Source: Pleomorphomonas koreensis DSM 23070 (GTDB taxonomy: Bacteria > Pseudomonadota > Alphaproteobacteria > Rhizobiales > Pleomorphomonadaceae). Taken from it: DNA of 64,000 nucleotides. The notes under the pieces are model-generated. The model did not search any database, had not been told where the DNA came from, and saw only the letters and a list, made by a program, of their open reading frames with translations. The stretch covers positions 186,001 to 250,000 of the forward strand of contig NZ_AULH01000007.1 in NCBI RefSeq assembly GCF_000425185.1, read 5' to 3'. The number at the start of each line of letters is the position of its first letter. The stretch's first letter is position 1. This document shows, piece after piece, positions 41,444-54,490 of the stretch. The position numbers and the translations under genes are program-made.

Positions 41444-43984
41444 ATGAACGAGACCGAGCCGTCGGCACCTTCCGTCGAAACGCCGATCGTCGACCGCTCC
41501 GAGCGCGGCGGCAACGTCGGGCTGGTGATCGCGCTGGCGCTGGCGCTGGTGGCCGCCGCCGCCGTGTTCGCGGTGCTCGACCGGGCGGCCGCCGAGCCCT
41601 ATGTGCTCGGCCTCCTGGGCCTCCTGGCGGTGATCGGCGTGTTCTCGCTGTTCGCCATCGCCATCGGCCTGGTGCGCCTGTCGTCGCGCAACGACGGCCA
41701 GATGCAGCTCGCCAAGCGCTTCCTCGACACCATGACCGACGGCGTCTGCGTCACCGACGGCGACGGCCGCATCGTCTACGCCAATGCCACCTACGGCCGG
41801 CTGATCCGCGCCGAGGCGGCTGCCGACGTCCGCACCGTCGAGCGGGTGTTCTCGGGCGATCCGGACACCGCCGACGTCATCTTCCGCCTGGCGCAGGCGT
41901 CGCGCGAGGGGCGGCGGGCGACCGAGGAACTGCGCGTCGCCCATCCGCTCGGCCGCATCGACGGGCCGGCCCGCTGGTACCGCATCCGCGTGCGGCCGCT
42001 GACCGGGCTCAGCCAGCCGCTCAACGTCTGGCAGGTGGCCGACATCACCCGCGATCGCGACGAGCAGGAGAACAGCTTCCAGGCGTTGCAGCGGGCGGTG
42101 AACTTCCTCGACCACGCGCCGGCCGGCTTCCTGTCCGCCAACGCGCTCGGCCGCGTCGTCTACATGAACGCCACGCTGACCGACTGGCTCGGCTACGACC
42201 TCGCCGAGTTCGAGGCCGGCGCCATGCCGCTCAAGGAGATCGTGGCCGGCGACGGCGTGGCGCTGCTCGACGGCATCCGCGGCGCTTCCGGCGAGGTGAA
42301 GACCGGCATCGTCGACCTCGACATGATGAAGCGCAACGGCCAGATCCTGCCGGTGCGCATCATCCACCGCGTGCCGGTGGGCAGTGATGGCGCCGTGGGC
42401 GACAGCCGCACGCTGGTGCTGAACCGCTCGCCCGGCGAGGACATTTCCGAATCGCTGCGCGCCGCCGAGGTTCGCTTCACCCGCTTCTTCAACAACACGC
42501 CGGCCGCCATCGCCTCGATCGACAAGGAAGGCCGCATCGGCCGCAACAACGCGCCGTTCATGCGGCTGTTTGGCGCCTCGATCCGGCCGGACGCCACGGC
42601 GCCGCGCGGCCGCCTGACTGACGTGGTGGCCGAGCGCGACCGCAAGGCGATCTCCGAGGCGATCGTCTCGGCGGTGAACGGCCAGGGCAACATTTCCGGC
42701 ATCGACGTGTCGCTGGCCGGCGACGGCGACCGCTCGGCCCGCTTCTACGTCTCCACCGTCGAGGAGGGGGCCGGCGACGGCGAGGTGGCGGTCGTCTACG
42801 CGCTCGAGACCACCGAGCAGCGGGCGCTGGAGGCGCAGTTCGCGCAAGGCCAGAAGATGCAGGCGGTGGGCCAGCTGGCCGGCGGCGTGGCGCACGACTT
42901 CAACAACGTGCTCACCGCCATCATCGGCTTCTCCGATCTCCTGCTCAACAACCACCGGCCGACCGACCCGTCCTTCCAGGACATCATGAACATCAAGCAG
43001 AACGCCAACCGCGCCGCCGGTCTCGTCCGGCAGCTCTTGGCCTTCTCGCGCCGCCAGACTCTCAGGCCGCAGGTGCTGGTGCTCTCCGACGTGCTGGCCG
43101 AGCTGTCCAACCTCCTCAGCCGCCTCCTCGGCGAGAAGGTGCAGTTGAAGGTTGTCAACGGCCGCGACGTCTGGCCGGTGATGGCCGACCTCAACCAGCT
43201 CGAACAGGTGATCATCAACCTCGCCGTCAACGCCCGCGACGCCATGACCCGGGCCGGCAAGCTGGAGATTCGCACCTCCAACGTCACGGTGGCCGACTGC
43301 GCCGCCTACACGTTCAAGGGCATGCCGGCTGCCGAATACGTCCACATCGAGGTGGAGGACACCGGGTCGGGCATGACGCCGGAGATCATGGAGAAGATCT
43401 TCGATCCGTTCTTCTCCACCAAGGAGGTGGGCAAGGGCACCGGCCTCGGCCTCTCCACCGTCTACGGCATCATCAAGCAGACCGGCGGCTACATCTATCC
43501 GATGTCGGAGGTGGGGGTGGGCACTACCTTCCACATCTTCCTGCCGCGCCACGAGGCGGCGGCCGAGACGGCGCCGAAGAAGAACGTCGAGGCGACGCCG
43601 ATCGCCGACCTCACCGGCACCGCCTCCATCCTGCTGGTCGAGGACGAGGAGGCGGTGCGCGCCTTCGCCGCCCGGGCACTGATCTCGCGCGGCTACACCG
43701 TCCACGAGGCATCGACCGGCGCCGAGGCGCTGGAGGTGATGGAGGAGGCCGGCGGCAAGATCGACCTCGTGGTGTCCGACGTGGTGATGCCGGAGATGGA
43801 CGGACCGACGCTGCTGCGGGAACTGCGCAAGACGCGGCCCGACCTCAAGATCATCTTCGTCTCGGGCTATGCCGAGGACGCCTTCAAGAAGAACCTGCCG
43901 GAGAACGAGCAGTTCAACTTCCTGCCCAAGCCCTTCTCGCTGAAGCAACTGGCGACGACGGTGAAGGAAACGCTGGCCGAATAG
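41444..43984 (+). CDS. cckA: Cell cycle hybrid histidine kinase CckA
   Basis: An 846-residue membrane hybrid kinase. It has two transmembrane helices (about 25-45 and 53-76), then PAS-type domains (about 90-210, 220-330 and 340-435). The dimerisation/phosphoacceptor domain has [20 protein letters not shown] with His484. The ATPase domain has N box [17 protein letters not shown] and [13 protein letters not shown] receiver domain has phospho-Asp779 in [11 protein letters not shown]. This is the CckA architecture: it feeds phosphate through ChpT to CtrA, the master regulator of flagellar class II genes. ATG 41444 is used; ATG 41411 is an alternative. Adjacency to flhB and the CtrA boxes upstream reinforce the call. 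Confidence 0.93.
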   Translation: MNETEPSAPSVETPIVDRSERGGNVGLVIALALALVAAAAVFAVLDRAAAEPYVLGLLGLLAVIGVFSLFAIAIGLVRLSSRNDGQMQLAKRFLDTMTDGVCVTDGDGRIVYANATYGRLIRAEAAADVRTVERVFSGDPDTADVIFRLAQASREGRRATEELRVAHPLGRIDGPARWYRIRVRPLTGLSQPLNVWQVADITRDRDEQENSFQALQRAVNFLDHAPAGFLSANALGRVVYMNATLTDWLGYDLAEFEAGAMPLKEIVAGDGVALLDGIRGASGEVKTGIVDLDMMKRNGQILPVRIIHRVPVGSDGAVGDSRTLVLNRSPGEDISESLRAAEVRFTRFFNNTPAAIASIDKEGRIGRNNAPFMRLFGASIRPDATAPRGRLTDVVAERDRKAISEAIVSAVNGQGNISGIDVSLAGDGDRSARFYVSTVEEGAGDGEVAVVYALETTEQRALEAQFAQGQKMQAVGQLAGGVAHDFNNVLTAIIGFSDLLLNNHRPTDPSFQDIMNIKQNANRAAGLVRQLLAFSRRQTLRPQVLVLSDVLAELSNLLSRLLGEKVQLKVVNGRDVWPVMADLNQLEQVIINLAVNARDAMTRAGKLEIRTSNVTVADCAAYTFKGMPAAEYVHIEVEDTGSGMTPEIMEKIFDPFFSTKEVGKGTGLGLSTVYGIIKQTGGYIYPMSEVGVGTTFHIFLPRHEAAAETAPKKNVEATPIADLTGTASILLVEDEEAVRAFAARALISRGYTVHEASTGAEALEVMEEAGGKIDLVVSDVVMPEMDGPTLLRELRKTRPDLKIIFVSGYAEDAFKKNLPENEQFNFLPKPFSLKQLATTVKETLAE

Positions 43985-43991
43985 CGGGGGA

Positions 43992-44591
43992 TCATCGCGC
44001 GAGGCGATCGGCGTGCCAGCGGTCGAACGCCGCGATGGTCCGGATGTGGTGATCGACGACGGCCTCGTAGACGAGGATGCTGGGAATGGCGTCCGTCGAT
44101 GCCGGGCGCCCGGCCAGCGCATGCTTGATCTCCAGGATCGCGCGGCGATGATCGTCGCCGATGCGGGGCAGCAGGCTTTCGAGATGCCGGAGGTCGGGTT
44201 GTCTGGCCGGCTGGCCGACGAGCCAGATGTCGAGCGTCCAAGGCTCGCCGGTTCCGGCGCGCACCGTCAGCCCGAGGTAGAAGCCGTCGGGGTACTTCTC
44301 CGGCTCCTTGTTCCATTGGCCGGCGTCGTTCCGGAACCTGACCGATTCCACGCTTGCCGTGCATTGCATGAGACGGGCGGCGAGATCGGCGAGCTGCCCC
44401 AGGGCGTGTTCGTCGAGTGTCCGGCACACGACGGTGATGTCGATGTCCCGGCGCACCATCGGCCCCATCGCCGAACTGCCGACCCTGACGGGCCGGCCGA
44501 GCGGGCGGAGCATGTCTTCGAGCTGGAGGTCGCGGAGGAGGGCGTCGGCCTCGGCTTGCAAGGCAGCCTGGGGCTGAAGCAGTCCGGTCAT
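43992..44591 (-). CDS. Nucleotidyltransferase-fold protein
   Basis: A 199-residue protein with the minimal nucleotidyltransferase pattern GSSAMGPMVRRDIDI (GS followed by a D-x-D pair). Later acidic residues such as LDIW in WTLDIWLVGQPA could be the third metal ligand. The C-terminal part is helical (RAILEIKHALAG). It might transfer a nucleotide to a small molecule or protein, but the substrate cannot be read from the context. It is convergent with cckA, 7 bp between stops. Confidence 0.7.
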   Translation of the reverse strand: MTGLLQPQAALQAEADALLRDLQLEDMLRPLGRPVRVGSSAMGPMVRRDIDITVVCRTLDEHALGQLADLAARLMQCTASVESVRFRNDAGQWNKEPEKYPDGFYLGLTVRAGTGEPWTLDIWLVGQPARQPDLRHLESLLPRIGDDHRRAILEIKHALAGRPASTDAIPSILVYEAVVDHHIRTIAAFDRWHADRLAR

Positions 44592-44662
44592 GACAGCGTC
44601 CTCGGCCGCCGGTTTCCGTGAGAGCCGCCGGCCGGGCGTGGCCGCGCGGGAGGGAGGGGTGC

Positions 44663-44683
44663 GGGACGCGCGAGGCGCGTCCC
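44663..44683. terminator. Hairpin downstream of psuG
   Basis: GGGACGCGC-GAG-GCGCGTCCC, a perfect 9-bp stem 11 bp beyond the psuG stop. No U-tract follows on the minus strand, so it may be an mRNA end stabiliser. Confidence 0.5.
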
Positions 44684-44693
44684 GACTGCCGGA

Positions 44694-45605
44694 TCAGGCC
44701 TTCAACGCCTTGGCGATGTCGGCGGCAAGGCGGGCGTTGTTCATGACCAGGGCGATGTTGGTCTTGAGCGATGAGCCTGCGGTGCGCTCGAACATGTCGG
44801 CGAGCAGGTAGGGCGTCACCTCCTTGGCCGAGATGCCGGCCTCCTTGGCCGAGGCCAGCGAGGCGGCGATGAAGCCCTGCATGCGGACGGCCGGGATCTC
44901 GTCGGTCTCCGGCACGGGGTTGGCGATCAGCATGCCGCCGCCGATGCCGATCAGCTCGCGCGCCTTCTGGAAGGCGGCGATCTCGGCCGCCGAATCGAGT
45001 CTCAGCGGCGCCTTCAGGCCGGAGCCGCGCGACCAGAAGGCCGGGAACTCATCGGTGCGGTAGCCGACCACCGGCACGCCCTTGGTTTCCAGCACCTCCA
45101 GCGTCTTCGGCAGGTCGAGGATGGCCTTGGCGCCGGCGGCGACGACGATCACCGAGGTGCGGCCGAGTTCCTCCAGGTCGGCGGAGATGTCGAAGCTCTC
45201 CTCGGCGCCCTGGTGAACGCCGCCGATGCCGCCGGTGGCGAACACCTCGATGCCGGCGAGACGGGCCGAGATCATGGTCGCGGCGACGGTGGTCGAGCCG
45301 GGTCGGCCGGTGGCGAGCGCGAAGGCGATGTCGGCGCGCGACAGCTTCATGACGCCGGTCATCGTGCCGAGGCGATCGAGCGTTTCGGCGTCGAGGCCGA
45401 TACGGATCTTGCCTTCCAGCACGGCGATGGTGGCCGGCACAGCGCCGCGGCTGCGGATTTCCGCCTCGACGGCACGCGCCGTCTCGACGTTGTCTGGATA
45501 CGGCATGCCGTGGGTGACGATGGTGGATTCGAGCGCGACGATCGGCTTGCCGTCGGTGATCGCGGCTTCGACTTCAGGCGAAAAGACGAGTGGCAGGGAT
45601 GCCAT
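44694..45605 (-). CDS. psuG: Pseudouridine-5'-phosphate glycosidase PsuG
   Basis: Splits pseudouridine 5'-phosphate into uracil and ribose 5-phosphate. The protein has 303 residues. Family motifs include PIVALESTIVTHGMPYPDN, the Lys-containing GVMKLSRADI, FATGGIGGVHQGAE and NIALVMNNARLAADIA. ATG 45605 has GGAGG with 4-nt spacing; another ATG lies 3 bp before it. The partner kinase gene psuK lies upstream on the same strand, with an unusual 640-bp gap between. Confidence 0.95.
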   Translation of the reverse strand: MASLPLVFSPEVEAAITDGKPIVALESTIVTHGMPYPDNVETARAVEAEIRSRGAVPATIAVLEGKIRIGLDAETLDRLGTMTGVMKLSRADIAFALATGRPGSTTVAATMISARLAGIEVFATGGIGGVHQGAEESFDISADLEELGRTSVIVVAAGAKAILDLPKTLEVLETKGVPVVGYRTDEFPAFWSRGSGLKAPLRLDSAAEIAAFQKARELIGIGGGMLIANPVPETDEIPAVRMQGFIAASLASAKEAGISAKEVTPYLLADMFERTAGSSLKTNIALVMNNARLAADIAKALKA

Positions 45606-46245
45606 CATGCCTCCGAATGTGGCCGCACGACAGGGCCACGGAGCGGGCACGCGACGTCGGCGGCGGGTGATGGATCTCCGAGCCTCAGTTTATACGACGA
45701 GCCGGTGGCCTTGCGAAAGGGGGCAGGCGCGCTTCAGAGCGTCAAAAGCCGAATTTCGTTATGTTCCAATGATATCGCCCCGGTCCTGCCGGGCAGTCTC
45801 CTGCCCGCCGCACCAACTTGCCGCAGAACCGGCGGCAAGGCGTCCCCCTCGCGTCGGGAAGGTGACGGCATTTCCATCACGTCCGGCCGGCAGCGGCTCC
45901 CCTGATGGATGAGGCGTCTTTCGGGGCCGGGAGCCGTATCTCAGGCCGATACGACCGTGCAGGCAGGGAATACCGGCGGCTCGCCATGGTGTTCCGGCTG
46001 TCGGGCTTGTTTCGATCCGCTCTCGCGTGAGGATGACACCGGCCGGCGGCCCGAAACGGTCACGCACATACGCTCAATCAGCGCCCTCGCACGGCGAGAG
46101 TCGCTCCGGATAGGCCCACTCTCTCGTCCCATTCCCAGCTTCGATCCCCGCTTTTGGGGAGCGACGCAAATCTCCCTCCATGCTGCCGACAGGGGGTCTG
46201 TCCCCCAAACAGGCGGAATATCTCGCGGTCCTCTCCCCGGCTCAA
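45606..46245. other. Gene-free gap between psuK and psuG
   Basis: 640 bp with no convincing coding sequence; short frames here have atypical composition. It contains two small hairpins beyond psuK, GGGGG/CCCCC near 46186-46203 and CCCC/GGGG near 46153-46168. Near psuG it has a less GC-rich stretch around 45740-45780 that could hold a promoter. I see no tRNA or known riboswitch. Confidence 0.45.
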
Positions 46246-47160
46246 TCAATCGGCCGCGATCCGCATACCCTTCTCCTGTCCGGCCCCGATCGCCATGGCC
46301 ACCACGTCCTCCGGCAGCGCGCGCAACGCGCCGGCTGTGGCAAGCGCGACACGGGCTGCCGCCATGCCGACCCGGACGGCGGCGATCAGCGTGGCGCCGG
46401 CCGACAGCGCCAGCAGCAAGCCGGCTGTCTGGGCGTCGCCGACGCCGGTGACGTCGACCACCTCGGCCGGCTCCGGGGCCAGTTCGGTGACGCGCCCGTC
46501 CTCCAGCACGGCGAGCGGCCTGGCGCCGCCGGTGACGACGGCCCGCCGTGCACCGGCCGCCCTCAGCCGTTCGGCTGCCTCCGCCGGCCGGCTCACAGCG
46601 CTGCCGACCAGCAGTTCCGCTGATGGCAGGTTGCAAATGAACAGCGCGCCGGATTGAACTAGCGGCCTCAGGCGTGGCGCCTTGGCCCTGGATATGGCGT
46701 CCAGCACCAGATTCTCGCCATGGGCCTTGCTGAGGCGGGCAAGCTCGCTGGCCGCGAGGTTGGCGTCGGCAAACACCAGCGGATCGCCGTCCGTGGCGAG
46801 CGCGGCGGCCGGCAACGCGAAGCCATCGTAGAGGCCGAGGTCGGAGACGGCGGACACCAACTCGCCGGCTCCGTCGTGGATGGCGAGATAGGTGCCGGTG
46901 CGGCCGGCCGCGTCAACCACCACCGCCGAGGCGTCGATGCCGGCGGCCTCGAGTTCGGCGACAAGCTCGCGGCCGGCGGCGTCGTCGCCGACCATCGACA
47001 CGAATCGGCAGGGCGCCCCGGCGCGGCCGAGCAGCACCGCGACATTGCGCGCCACGCCGCCGGGACGGCGCGTCACGATGCCGGGACAGGAGGTTGCCGG
47101 CTCGTAGGCGCCGCTCGTCCGGCCGAGCACGTCCTGATGGCAGCCGCCGACCGCCAGCAC
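46246..47160 (-). CDS. psuK: Pseudouridine kinase, PfkB family
   Basis: PfkB-type sugar kinase of about 304 residues that phosphorylates pseudouridine for PsuG. It has [16 protein letters not shown] near the N terminus, [19 protein letters not shown] in the middle, and [17 protein letters not shown] (PfkB signature 2, catalytic Asp in GVGD) near the C terminus. This pattern resembles E. coli PsuK. The start is uncertain: GTG 47160 gives the family length and follows GAGG; an in-frame ATG at 47283 would add 41 residues overlapping the recA promoter zone. Confidence 0.88.
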   Translation of the reverse strand: MLAVGGCHQDVLGRTSGAYEPATSCPGIVTRRPGGVARNVAVLLGRAGAPCRFVSMVGDDAAGRELVAELEAAGIDASAVVVDAAGRTGTYLAIHDGAGELVSAVSDLGLYDGFALPAAALATDGDPLVFADANLAASELARLSKAHGENLVLDAISRAKAPRLRPLVQSGALFICNLPSAELLVGSAVSRPAEAAERLRAAGARRAVVTGGARPLAVLEDGRVTELAPEPAEVVDVTGVGDAQTAGLLLALSAGATLIAAVRVGMAAARVALATAGALRALPEDVVAMAIGAGQEKGMRIAAD

Positions 47161-47292
47161 CGGCCGGAAACCCTCGCCTCGATTCCCTGTTTTCAGCGCG
47201 TTTCTCCCCTGATGTCCGGCTTCTCGATCCTCCCGGAACACGACGGGAACGAAATCAGAGTTGCTTTTTCCTGTCAATGACATATATGGCTC

Positions 47293-47320
47293 TTGCAAAA
47301 GAGAACATATCATGTACATT
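47293..47320 (+). promoter_or_regulatory. Probable recA promoter
   Basis: TTGCAA, 16-bp spacer, TACATT, about 50 bp before the recA GTG. The LexA-type box lies between and over the hexamers, as expected for SOS repression. Confidence 0.6.
47303..47317 (-). promoter_or_regulatory. SOS (LexA) box of recA
   Basis: Minus-strand GTAC-N7-GTTC, one mismatch to the alphaproteobacterial LexA consensus GTTC-N7-GTTC, 52 bp ahead of recA. The enteric CTGT-N8-ACAG form is absent, which fits an alphaproteobacterium. Confidence 0.75.
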
Positions 47321-47369
47321 GGCCGGGTGTTTGAAATGGCCGGCCGGGCGTGGAATAAGGAGCGGACCA

Positions 47370-48455
<1,086 letters not shown>

Positions 48456-48489
48456 ACGGCGAGGCCGGCCCGATAATGCGGTGCGGCGG

Positions 48490-48939
48490 ATGATGGGGGA
48501 GGCCGTGCAGGCGCGCAATCCAAGTGACGTGCATGCACCGGTCGCGGCCGACACCCATCAGATCGAGGTGGCGGCCGGCTCCCGTTGGCTGGTTCCGTCG
48601 GGACAGATCGGCATGCGGGTCGACGGCACGCAGCCGGCCGATGCGATCGGGCAGATCGAGGTGGCGCTCGACAATCTCCGGGGCAATCTCGCCGCTGCCG
48701 GCATGGAAGTCGGCGGCGTCGTCAAGCTGATCGGCTATCTGGTCGGCGATGTCGATGCGGCCCGGCGGCGGGACGCGTTGGCTGCCTTTTTCGGATCGCA
48801 TCGCCCCTGCATGACGCTTCTCCATGTCGCGGCGCCGGCGACGACGGCGGTGCGGGTGGAGATCGACGCCTGGGCGGCCCGAGAGGCGCCGACTGATGGA
48901 CCCGTCGCGGTGTCCGGCGGGGCGTCGGGCTGGCGATGA
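48490..48939 (+). CDS. RidA (YjgF/UK114) family protein
   Basis: A protein of about 149 residues of the RidA fold, which hydrolyses reactive enamines and imines from amino-acid metabolism. It has HQIEVAAGSRWLVPSGQIGMRVDGT and GVVKLIGYLVGDVDAARRRDAL, then CMTLLHVAAPATTAVRVEIDAWA. The Arg that binds the carboxylate in canonical RidA appears to be the Arg in AVRVEIDAWA. The start is uncertain among ATG 48490 and 48493. It lies 34 bp after recA and before alaS. Confidence 0.8.
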   Translation: MMGEAVQARNPSDVHAPVAADTHQIEVAAGSRWLVPSGQIGMRVDGTQPADAIGQIEVALDNLRGNLAAAGMEVGGVVKLIGYLVGDVDAARRRDALAAFFGSHRPCMTLLHVAAPATTAVRVEIDAWAAREAPTDGPVAVSGGASGWR

Positions 48940-49255
48940 GCGGGCGGCGGGAGGATCGCCGCCTTTCCGCTATCCCGCGCCGCTGGACAGCCGGCAAGCC
49001 GGCGGATAAATAACCCTTTGCCTTGCTGGACCCGATACCGTCGGCCGCCGGTCGGGCCTGCGCGTTCCCTTGTCGCGGCAGCCGGATCTCCGGCCGACGC
49101 GGAGAGGCTGCCGCCGGCCACGGCGCACGGACCGAAGCCGGATGACGCAGGGCGCGCGACATCGGCGGAGCGCGAGCGCGGCCGATGCAAACGAGGTTCG
49201 GGCGGGGCGGCGGCAGGGAACGCGGCGTTCGCCCCAGCGAGGCAGGCGGATCGTC
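48940..49255 (+). other. Untranslated region upstream of alaS
   Basis: 316 bp with no convincing gene, very GC-rich, with GGATAAATAACCC near 49005 as the only AT-rich patch (possible promoter). A long in-frame extension of alaS upstream to 49070 lacks family support. No riboswitch or T-box-like structure was recognised. Confidence 0.4.
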
Positions 49256-51910
<2,655 letters not shown>

Positions 51911-51937
51911 GGCTGGCCGACAGGCAGAGAACAATTT

Positions 51938-51976
51938 CGCCCGTCCGAGCGGCAGCTCGGGCGGGCGCTTTCGTTT
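51938..51976 (+). terminator. Intrinsic terminator after alaS
   Basis: A 13-bp stem CGCCCGTCCGAGC / GCTCGGGCGGGCG (one wobble) with a GGCA loop, then CTTTCGTTT. It lies 27 bp after the stop and also faces the convergent PadR gene. Confidence 0.85.
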
Positions 51977-51993
51977 ACGGTCCGCAGATTGCG

Positions 51994-52620
51994 TCAGATC
52001 TGTTCGATCTTGCGGGCGGTGTCGTCCAGAAGCTCGGCCAGCGCGTCGATCTGCGACGGCGTCAGGGCGGCGGCGTCGGTCTTCAGGCGGAGGGCGAGGC
52101 GCAGGTTCTCGACGGCGCGGATGAGGCGCGGGTCGCGGTCGGCCCGGCGATCGGAGCCGGCCTCGGCGAAGCGGGCCAGCACGGCGTCGATGGCGGCGCG
52201 GTTCTCCTCGACGGTGGCGCGGCCGGCGTCGGTGGCAGCGTAGAGCTTCTTGTTGCCCTCGGCGCTCATCACCTCGATCTGGCCGGTTTCCTCCAGCAGC
52301 GTCAGCGTCGGATAGATGACGCCGGCGCTCGGCGCATAGGCGCCGCCGGTGCGATCCTCGATCTCCTTGATGATCTCGTAGCCGTGGCGCGGCTGTTCGA
52401 CGATCAGCGCCAGCACGACGAGGCGAAGCACGCCGTTGTCAAAGAAGCGGCCGCGGCCGAATGGACCGCCGCGATGGCCGGGGCCGTGGCCAGGACCATG
52501 GCGATCGGGGCGCTCGCCCCGCTCACCCCACAAGGGGCGGCCGAAGGGGCCGCGGCCGCCGGCGGCGCGGCGGTCGTCGTGATCGTCGGCATGATGATGG
52601 AAGGGAAACTTGTGATGCAT
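51994..52620 (-). CDS. YqjI-like PadR family regulator with His-rich N terminus
   Basis: A 208-residue transcription regulator. The first 60 residues are rich in His, Gly and Asp (HHKFPFHHHADDHDD, HGPGHGPGHRGG). The winged-helix PadR domain follows (VLRLVVLALIVEQPRHGYEIIKEIED, then SAGVIYPTLTLLEETGQIE) with a C-terminal helical dimer region. The layout and motif order closely resemble E. coli YqjI, a metal-responsive (nickel/iron) repressor. A role in metal homeostasis is therefore inferred. The start follows GAGGATAAAAAC. Its usual target, a siderophore-reductase gene, is not adjacent. Confidence 0.85.
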   Translation of the reverse strand: MHHKFPFHHHADDHDDRRAAGGRGPFGRPLWGERGERPDRHGPGHGPGHRGGPFGRGRFFDNGVLRLVVLALIVEQPRHGYEIIKEIEDRTGGAYAPSAGVIYPTLTLLEETGQIEVMSAEGNKKLYAATDAGRATVEENRAAIDAVLARFAEAGSDRRADRDPRLIRAVENLRLALRLKTDAAALTPSQIDALAELLDDTARKIEQI

Positions 52621-52652
52621 GTTTTTATCCTCGTTAGATCGTGATGCATTTA

Positions 52653-52669
52653 GATATATCGAAAAGATA
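52653..52669. promoter_or_regulatory. Candidate operator of the PadR gene
   Basis: GATATATC palindrome fused to TATC-N5-GATA, 33-49 bp before the PadR start codon. AT-rich dyads like this are typical PadR targets and suggest autoregulation. Confidence 0.5.
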
Positions 52670-52915
52670 GCGGATTGCAAGACGGATTTTTTGGAGAAGC
52701 GGCATTTTTGAGGATCGAGATGGAAAACATCCTCTCGCTGGACAGTGGACTTCGGTGTAAATCATTGAAATAACGGCAACTTGCCGAGGTGCGGCGGAAA
52801 GCCGGTAGAGCAGCTGTCATCAATGGGCGGCCCTGTTGCGCGAGCCATGGTGGCGCGCAAGATCGGGTCGGCTATATCTGAACTGCCGCCAACAGGGGCG
52901 GGCAAGGAGGCAGGC

Positions 52916-53392
52916 GTGGACGGAGACACCATGATCGACGGCATGGGGGACGATGACCGGCAGGCGGTGATTGCGCTCTGGACGCGCTGCGGGCTGACGC
53001 GCCCCTGGAACGATCCCGCTGCCGACATCGATCTGGCGCTGGCCACGGAGACCGCCACCGTGCTGGTGGCGCGCGTCGGCGGGCGCCTCGTCGGTGCGGT
53101 GATGACCGGGCATGACGGCCATCGCGGGGCCATCTACTATCTCGGTGTCGATCCGGACTGCCGGCGCGGCGGCGTCGGCCGGGCGCTGGTGCGGGCTGCT
53201 GAGGACTGGTGCCGATCGCGCGGCGCGCCGAAGGTCAACCTGCTGGTTCGAAATGAGAACCAGGCTGTCCTCGCCTTTTATGCCGCGCTGGGCTACCGGC
53301 CGACCGACTGCGTCTCGCTGTATCATACGCTCGACCCGGCACGCGCCGAACGCGAACAGGCGGAGAAGGCGGACTGGGCGGCACACACCTGA
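52916..53392 (+). CDS. GNAT family N-acetyltransferase
   Basis: A 158-residue acetyl-CoA-dependent acetyltransferase. It has AVMTGHDGHRGAIYYLGVDPDCRRGGVGRALV (motif A with R/G-x-x-G-x-G/A) and NLLVRNENQAVLAFYAALGYRP (motif B), matching the YpeA-like subgroup. The acceptor is unknown. GTG 52916 has AAGGAGG at 5 nt; an ATG 15 bp later is the alternative. It is divergent from the PadR regulator, 295 bp apart. Confidence 0.88.
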   Translation: MDGDTMIDGMGDDDRQAVIALWTRCGLTRPWNDPAADIDLALATETATVLVARVGGRLVGAVMTGHDGHRGAIYYLGVDPDCRRGGVGRALVRAAEDWCRSRGAPKVNLLVRNENQAVLAFYAALGYRPTDCVSLYHTLDPARAEREQAEKADWAAHT

Positions 53393-53758
53393 CATCAAGG
53401 GGATTCGGTCGATCGACACTGGCGTGCCGGCCGGAGGTGACCGGAAAGCCGCGGCGGCGCGCGCCGGATTGTCGCTTCGATACCGGAGTACTTGTGATTT
53501 CGACTAAAGTCTAATCATGCGGCATTTTCTCGCTAAGTCCTTGAATGCAACCCGATCGTCAACTCGTCAGTAGAATCGCCAAGCCGGAAATCGACAACTG
53601 GGACACCGCTGACCTGTAGCACTACGGGTAAGTAGAATTGGACCGCGAACCAAATTTTGAACATGATATGGTTTCTGGATGTCGAATTCGAGGGTCCGGC
53701 TGGTTCGTCACAATCCCGCGGCGGGGAGGACGGTATCCCGGACTTCGGAGGCCGAAGC
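53393..53758. other. Lower-GC gene-free stretch
   Basis: 366 bp with no clear gene and visibly lower GC near 53480-53680. A minus-strand frame ending at 53533 reads a hydrophobic stretch (FYLPVVLQVSGVPVVDFRLG) but has no start or family I recognise. It may be a decayed insertion or gene remnant. Confidence 0.35.
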
Positions 53759-54019
53759 ATGCTTGCGCTCGAGTTGGTGCTGTTGGTGATGGCGGCCGGC
53801 CTTGTCGTCGGAACGCGTTTCCGCGTGCTGGCCATGGCGCCGCTGGCACTGGCCGCCTGCGGCTGCGCCTTTCTCGAAGCCCTGACCATCGGTGCCTCGG
53901 GCGGACGCGCCGCGTTGCATGCCGCCGAGGCGGGGGTCGTCTTCGAGGCCGCTTATGCCTTCGGGGCCATGCTTGTTCACGGGCGGCTGCCTTTCCTGCC
54001 GGCACGGTCGCAGGTCTGA
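53759..54019 (+). CDS. Small hypothetical membrane protein
   Basis: An 86-residue protein with two or three hydrophobic segments (LELVLLVMAAGLVVG, VLAMAPLALAACGCAFL and GVVFEAAYAFGAML). GGAGG sits 7 nt ahead of ATG 53759, which supports translation. I do not recognise a family or function. It is followed by a VOC-family gene 100 bp downstream. Confidence 0.6.
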   Translation: MLALELVLLVMAAGLVVGTRFRVLAMAPLALAACGCAFLEALTIGASGGRAALHAAEAGVVFEAAYAFGAMLVHGRLPFLPARSQV

Positions 54020-54121
54020 AAGCGGATCGCCGTTTGGCAGCTACCTTTCCTTATGCTGACATAATTTGGCAGTTTGACATCATAGTCCTGTTCCGTTTTG
54101 CAACGGTGCAAGGAGATGATC

Positions 54122-54490
54122 GTGGCGACGCCCACCTATTACCTACTGCATGTAGCCGATCCCGCGAGAAGCAGCGGTTTCTACGCCGAATTGTTCGGCC
54201 GCCCGCCAGTCGAGACGTCGCCGACCTTCGTGCTGTTCGTTCTCGACGGCGGCATCAAGGTCGGGCTGTGGTCGCGGGAGACGGTGGAGCCGGCGACCGG
54301 CGGCGCCCCCGGCGCGCTTGAAATCGGCATCGCTCTCGGCACCCCGGCCGACGTGGACGCCTTCCATGCCAGCTGGCTGGCGCGCGGATTGCCGGTCCTG
54401 CAGGCGCCGACCGACATGGATTTCGGCCGCAGCTGCATGGTGGCCGATCCGGATGGACACCGGACCCGCGTCTTCGCAATCAGCATGTGA
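54122..54490 (+). CDS. VOC family (glyoxalase/bleomycin resistance-like) protein
   Basis: A 122-residue single-domain protein of the vicinal oxygen chelate fold. It has TYYLLHVADPARSSGFYAEL and a C-terminal MVADPDGHRTRVFAI. The usual metal-binding His and Glu are only partly present (His near the N terminus, no clear final Glu), so it may be a binding protein rather than an enzyme. GTG 54122 is chosen because AAGGAG is 6 nt upstream; ATG 54116 is directly against that site. Confidence 0.85.
   Translation: MATPTYYLLHVADPARSSGFYAELFGRPPVETSPTFVLFVLDGGIKVGLWSRETVEPATGGAPGALEIGIALGTPADVDAFHASWLARGLPVLQAPTDMDFGRSCMVADPDGHRTRVFAISM

Noticed and set aside
45759-46067. 102-codon minus-strand frame in the psuK-psuG gap
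   Set aside because: Composition unlike neighbouring genes, no ribosome site, no recognisable domain.
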